NCBI GenBank assembly: GCA_020054035.1
Contig: JAGVLY010000069.1
Coordinates: forward strand, 1-41,716
Reading direction: 5' to 3'
Length of the DNA stretch: 41,716 nucleotides
From: Bacteroidia bacterium
Lineage (GTDB): Bacteria > Bacteroidota > Bacteroidia > SXHM01
Made by a program: the position numbers and the translations under genes. Below, piece by piece: positions 41,614 through 41,716 of this stretch (its first letter is position 1; each line of letters begins with the position of its first letter). A model generated the notes under the pieces. That model saw only the letters and a list, made by a program, of their open reading frames with translations, did not search any database and had not been told where the DNA came from.

Positions 41614-41716
41614 TTCTTAGGGCTTCTTTGAATAAGGAAGATGGTCTTGATTCTATTTTGCCCGAAGCTTCTTTAAATATTGATTCTACAAAATCATAAA
41701 TCTTATCGAATGGTAA
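41576..41716 (-). pseudogene. Upstream frame of the same ATPase, cut by the window edge
   Basis: From the window edge this minus-strand frame reads LPFDKIYDFVESIFKEASGK and continues open to FKEALRNVFS, then DGKFTQSL and TGA (41578-41576). The switch to the 41613 frame needs one base fewer near NVFS, after which the text reads on as RMENLPKVFDVLEF. It is judged to be the middle of the ATPase, displaced by a frameshift. If it is a separate gene end instead, the two frames overlap. Confidence 0.55.

Overview
The window comes from a Bacteroidota (Bacteroidetes) chromosome. The evidence is consistent: three proteins carry type IX secretion (T9SS) C-terminal domains of the YPNP type and a fourth has a C-terminal domain of the same general kind; the ATP synthase operon lacks atpD/atpC and has a signal-peptide-bearing, His-rich AtpB; a LemA/DUF3137 pair, a DUF5686 protein and an L25/TL5 ribosomal protein with an Ala-rich tail are present; Shine-Dalgarno sequences are largely absent; and many genes are preceded by the Bacteroidota -7 element TAnnTTTG. 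The order cannot be fixed from this sequence alone.

Layout. 1-57 is probably the tail of an upstream + strand gene. 226-5366 (minus) is the F-type ATP synthase operon atpB-E-F-H-A-G. 5532-7756 (plus) holds tatC and an amidase. 7767-11150 (minus) holds a DUF433 protein, then a two-gene operon of a sphingosine-1-phosphate-lyase-like PLP enzyme and an FGGY kinase. 11254-16382 (plus) carries a DUF5686 protein, lptB and a secreted protein of unknown function whose frame breaks at an A8 run. hemA (minus) diverges from a GT39-type glycosyltransferase and secA (plus). secA has an in-frame TAA before its two-helix finger. 23116-27547 is a secreted and metal-linked block: a nearly stand-alone T9SS sorting domain, a heavy-metal-associated lipoprotein, and a tandem pair of large secreted proteins that join a CX3CH cytochrome c domain, a peptidylglycine-monooxygenase-like di-copper domain and a T9SS domain. 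27629-31435 has gltX, glnS and folB. 31485-36554 (minus) has pth, rplY/ctc, prs, DUF3137, lemA and a cystathionine gamma-synthase/lyase. 36637-40271 has a T9SS surface protein, an outer-membrane barrel protein and a GH5 lipoprotein. 40377-41716 is an AT-rich patch with a possible two-gene defence module: an ABC/OLD-like ATPase (frame-broken, cut by the window edge) and a small protein with a PD-(D/E)XK-like motif.

Most genes are core housekeeping (energy, protein export, LPS transport, tetrapyrrole, tRNA charging, folate, PRPP). The accessory interest lies in the lyase/kinase operon, the haem-copper T9SS proteins beside a copper-type HMA lipoprotein, and the right-edge ATPase module. Dispersed palindromic repeats occur in several intergenic gaps and once inside the gltX coding sequence. 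Three genes are interrupted (secA, the 14642 gene, the edge ATPase). That number in 42 kb makes sequence or assembly error a serious explanation for each. No rRNA, tRNA, CRISPR array or insertion sequence was seen, and no gene-free stretch exceeds 300 bases.
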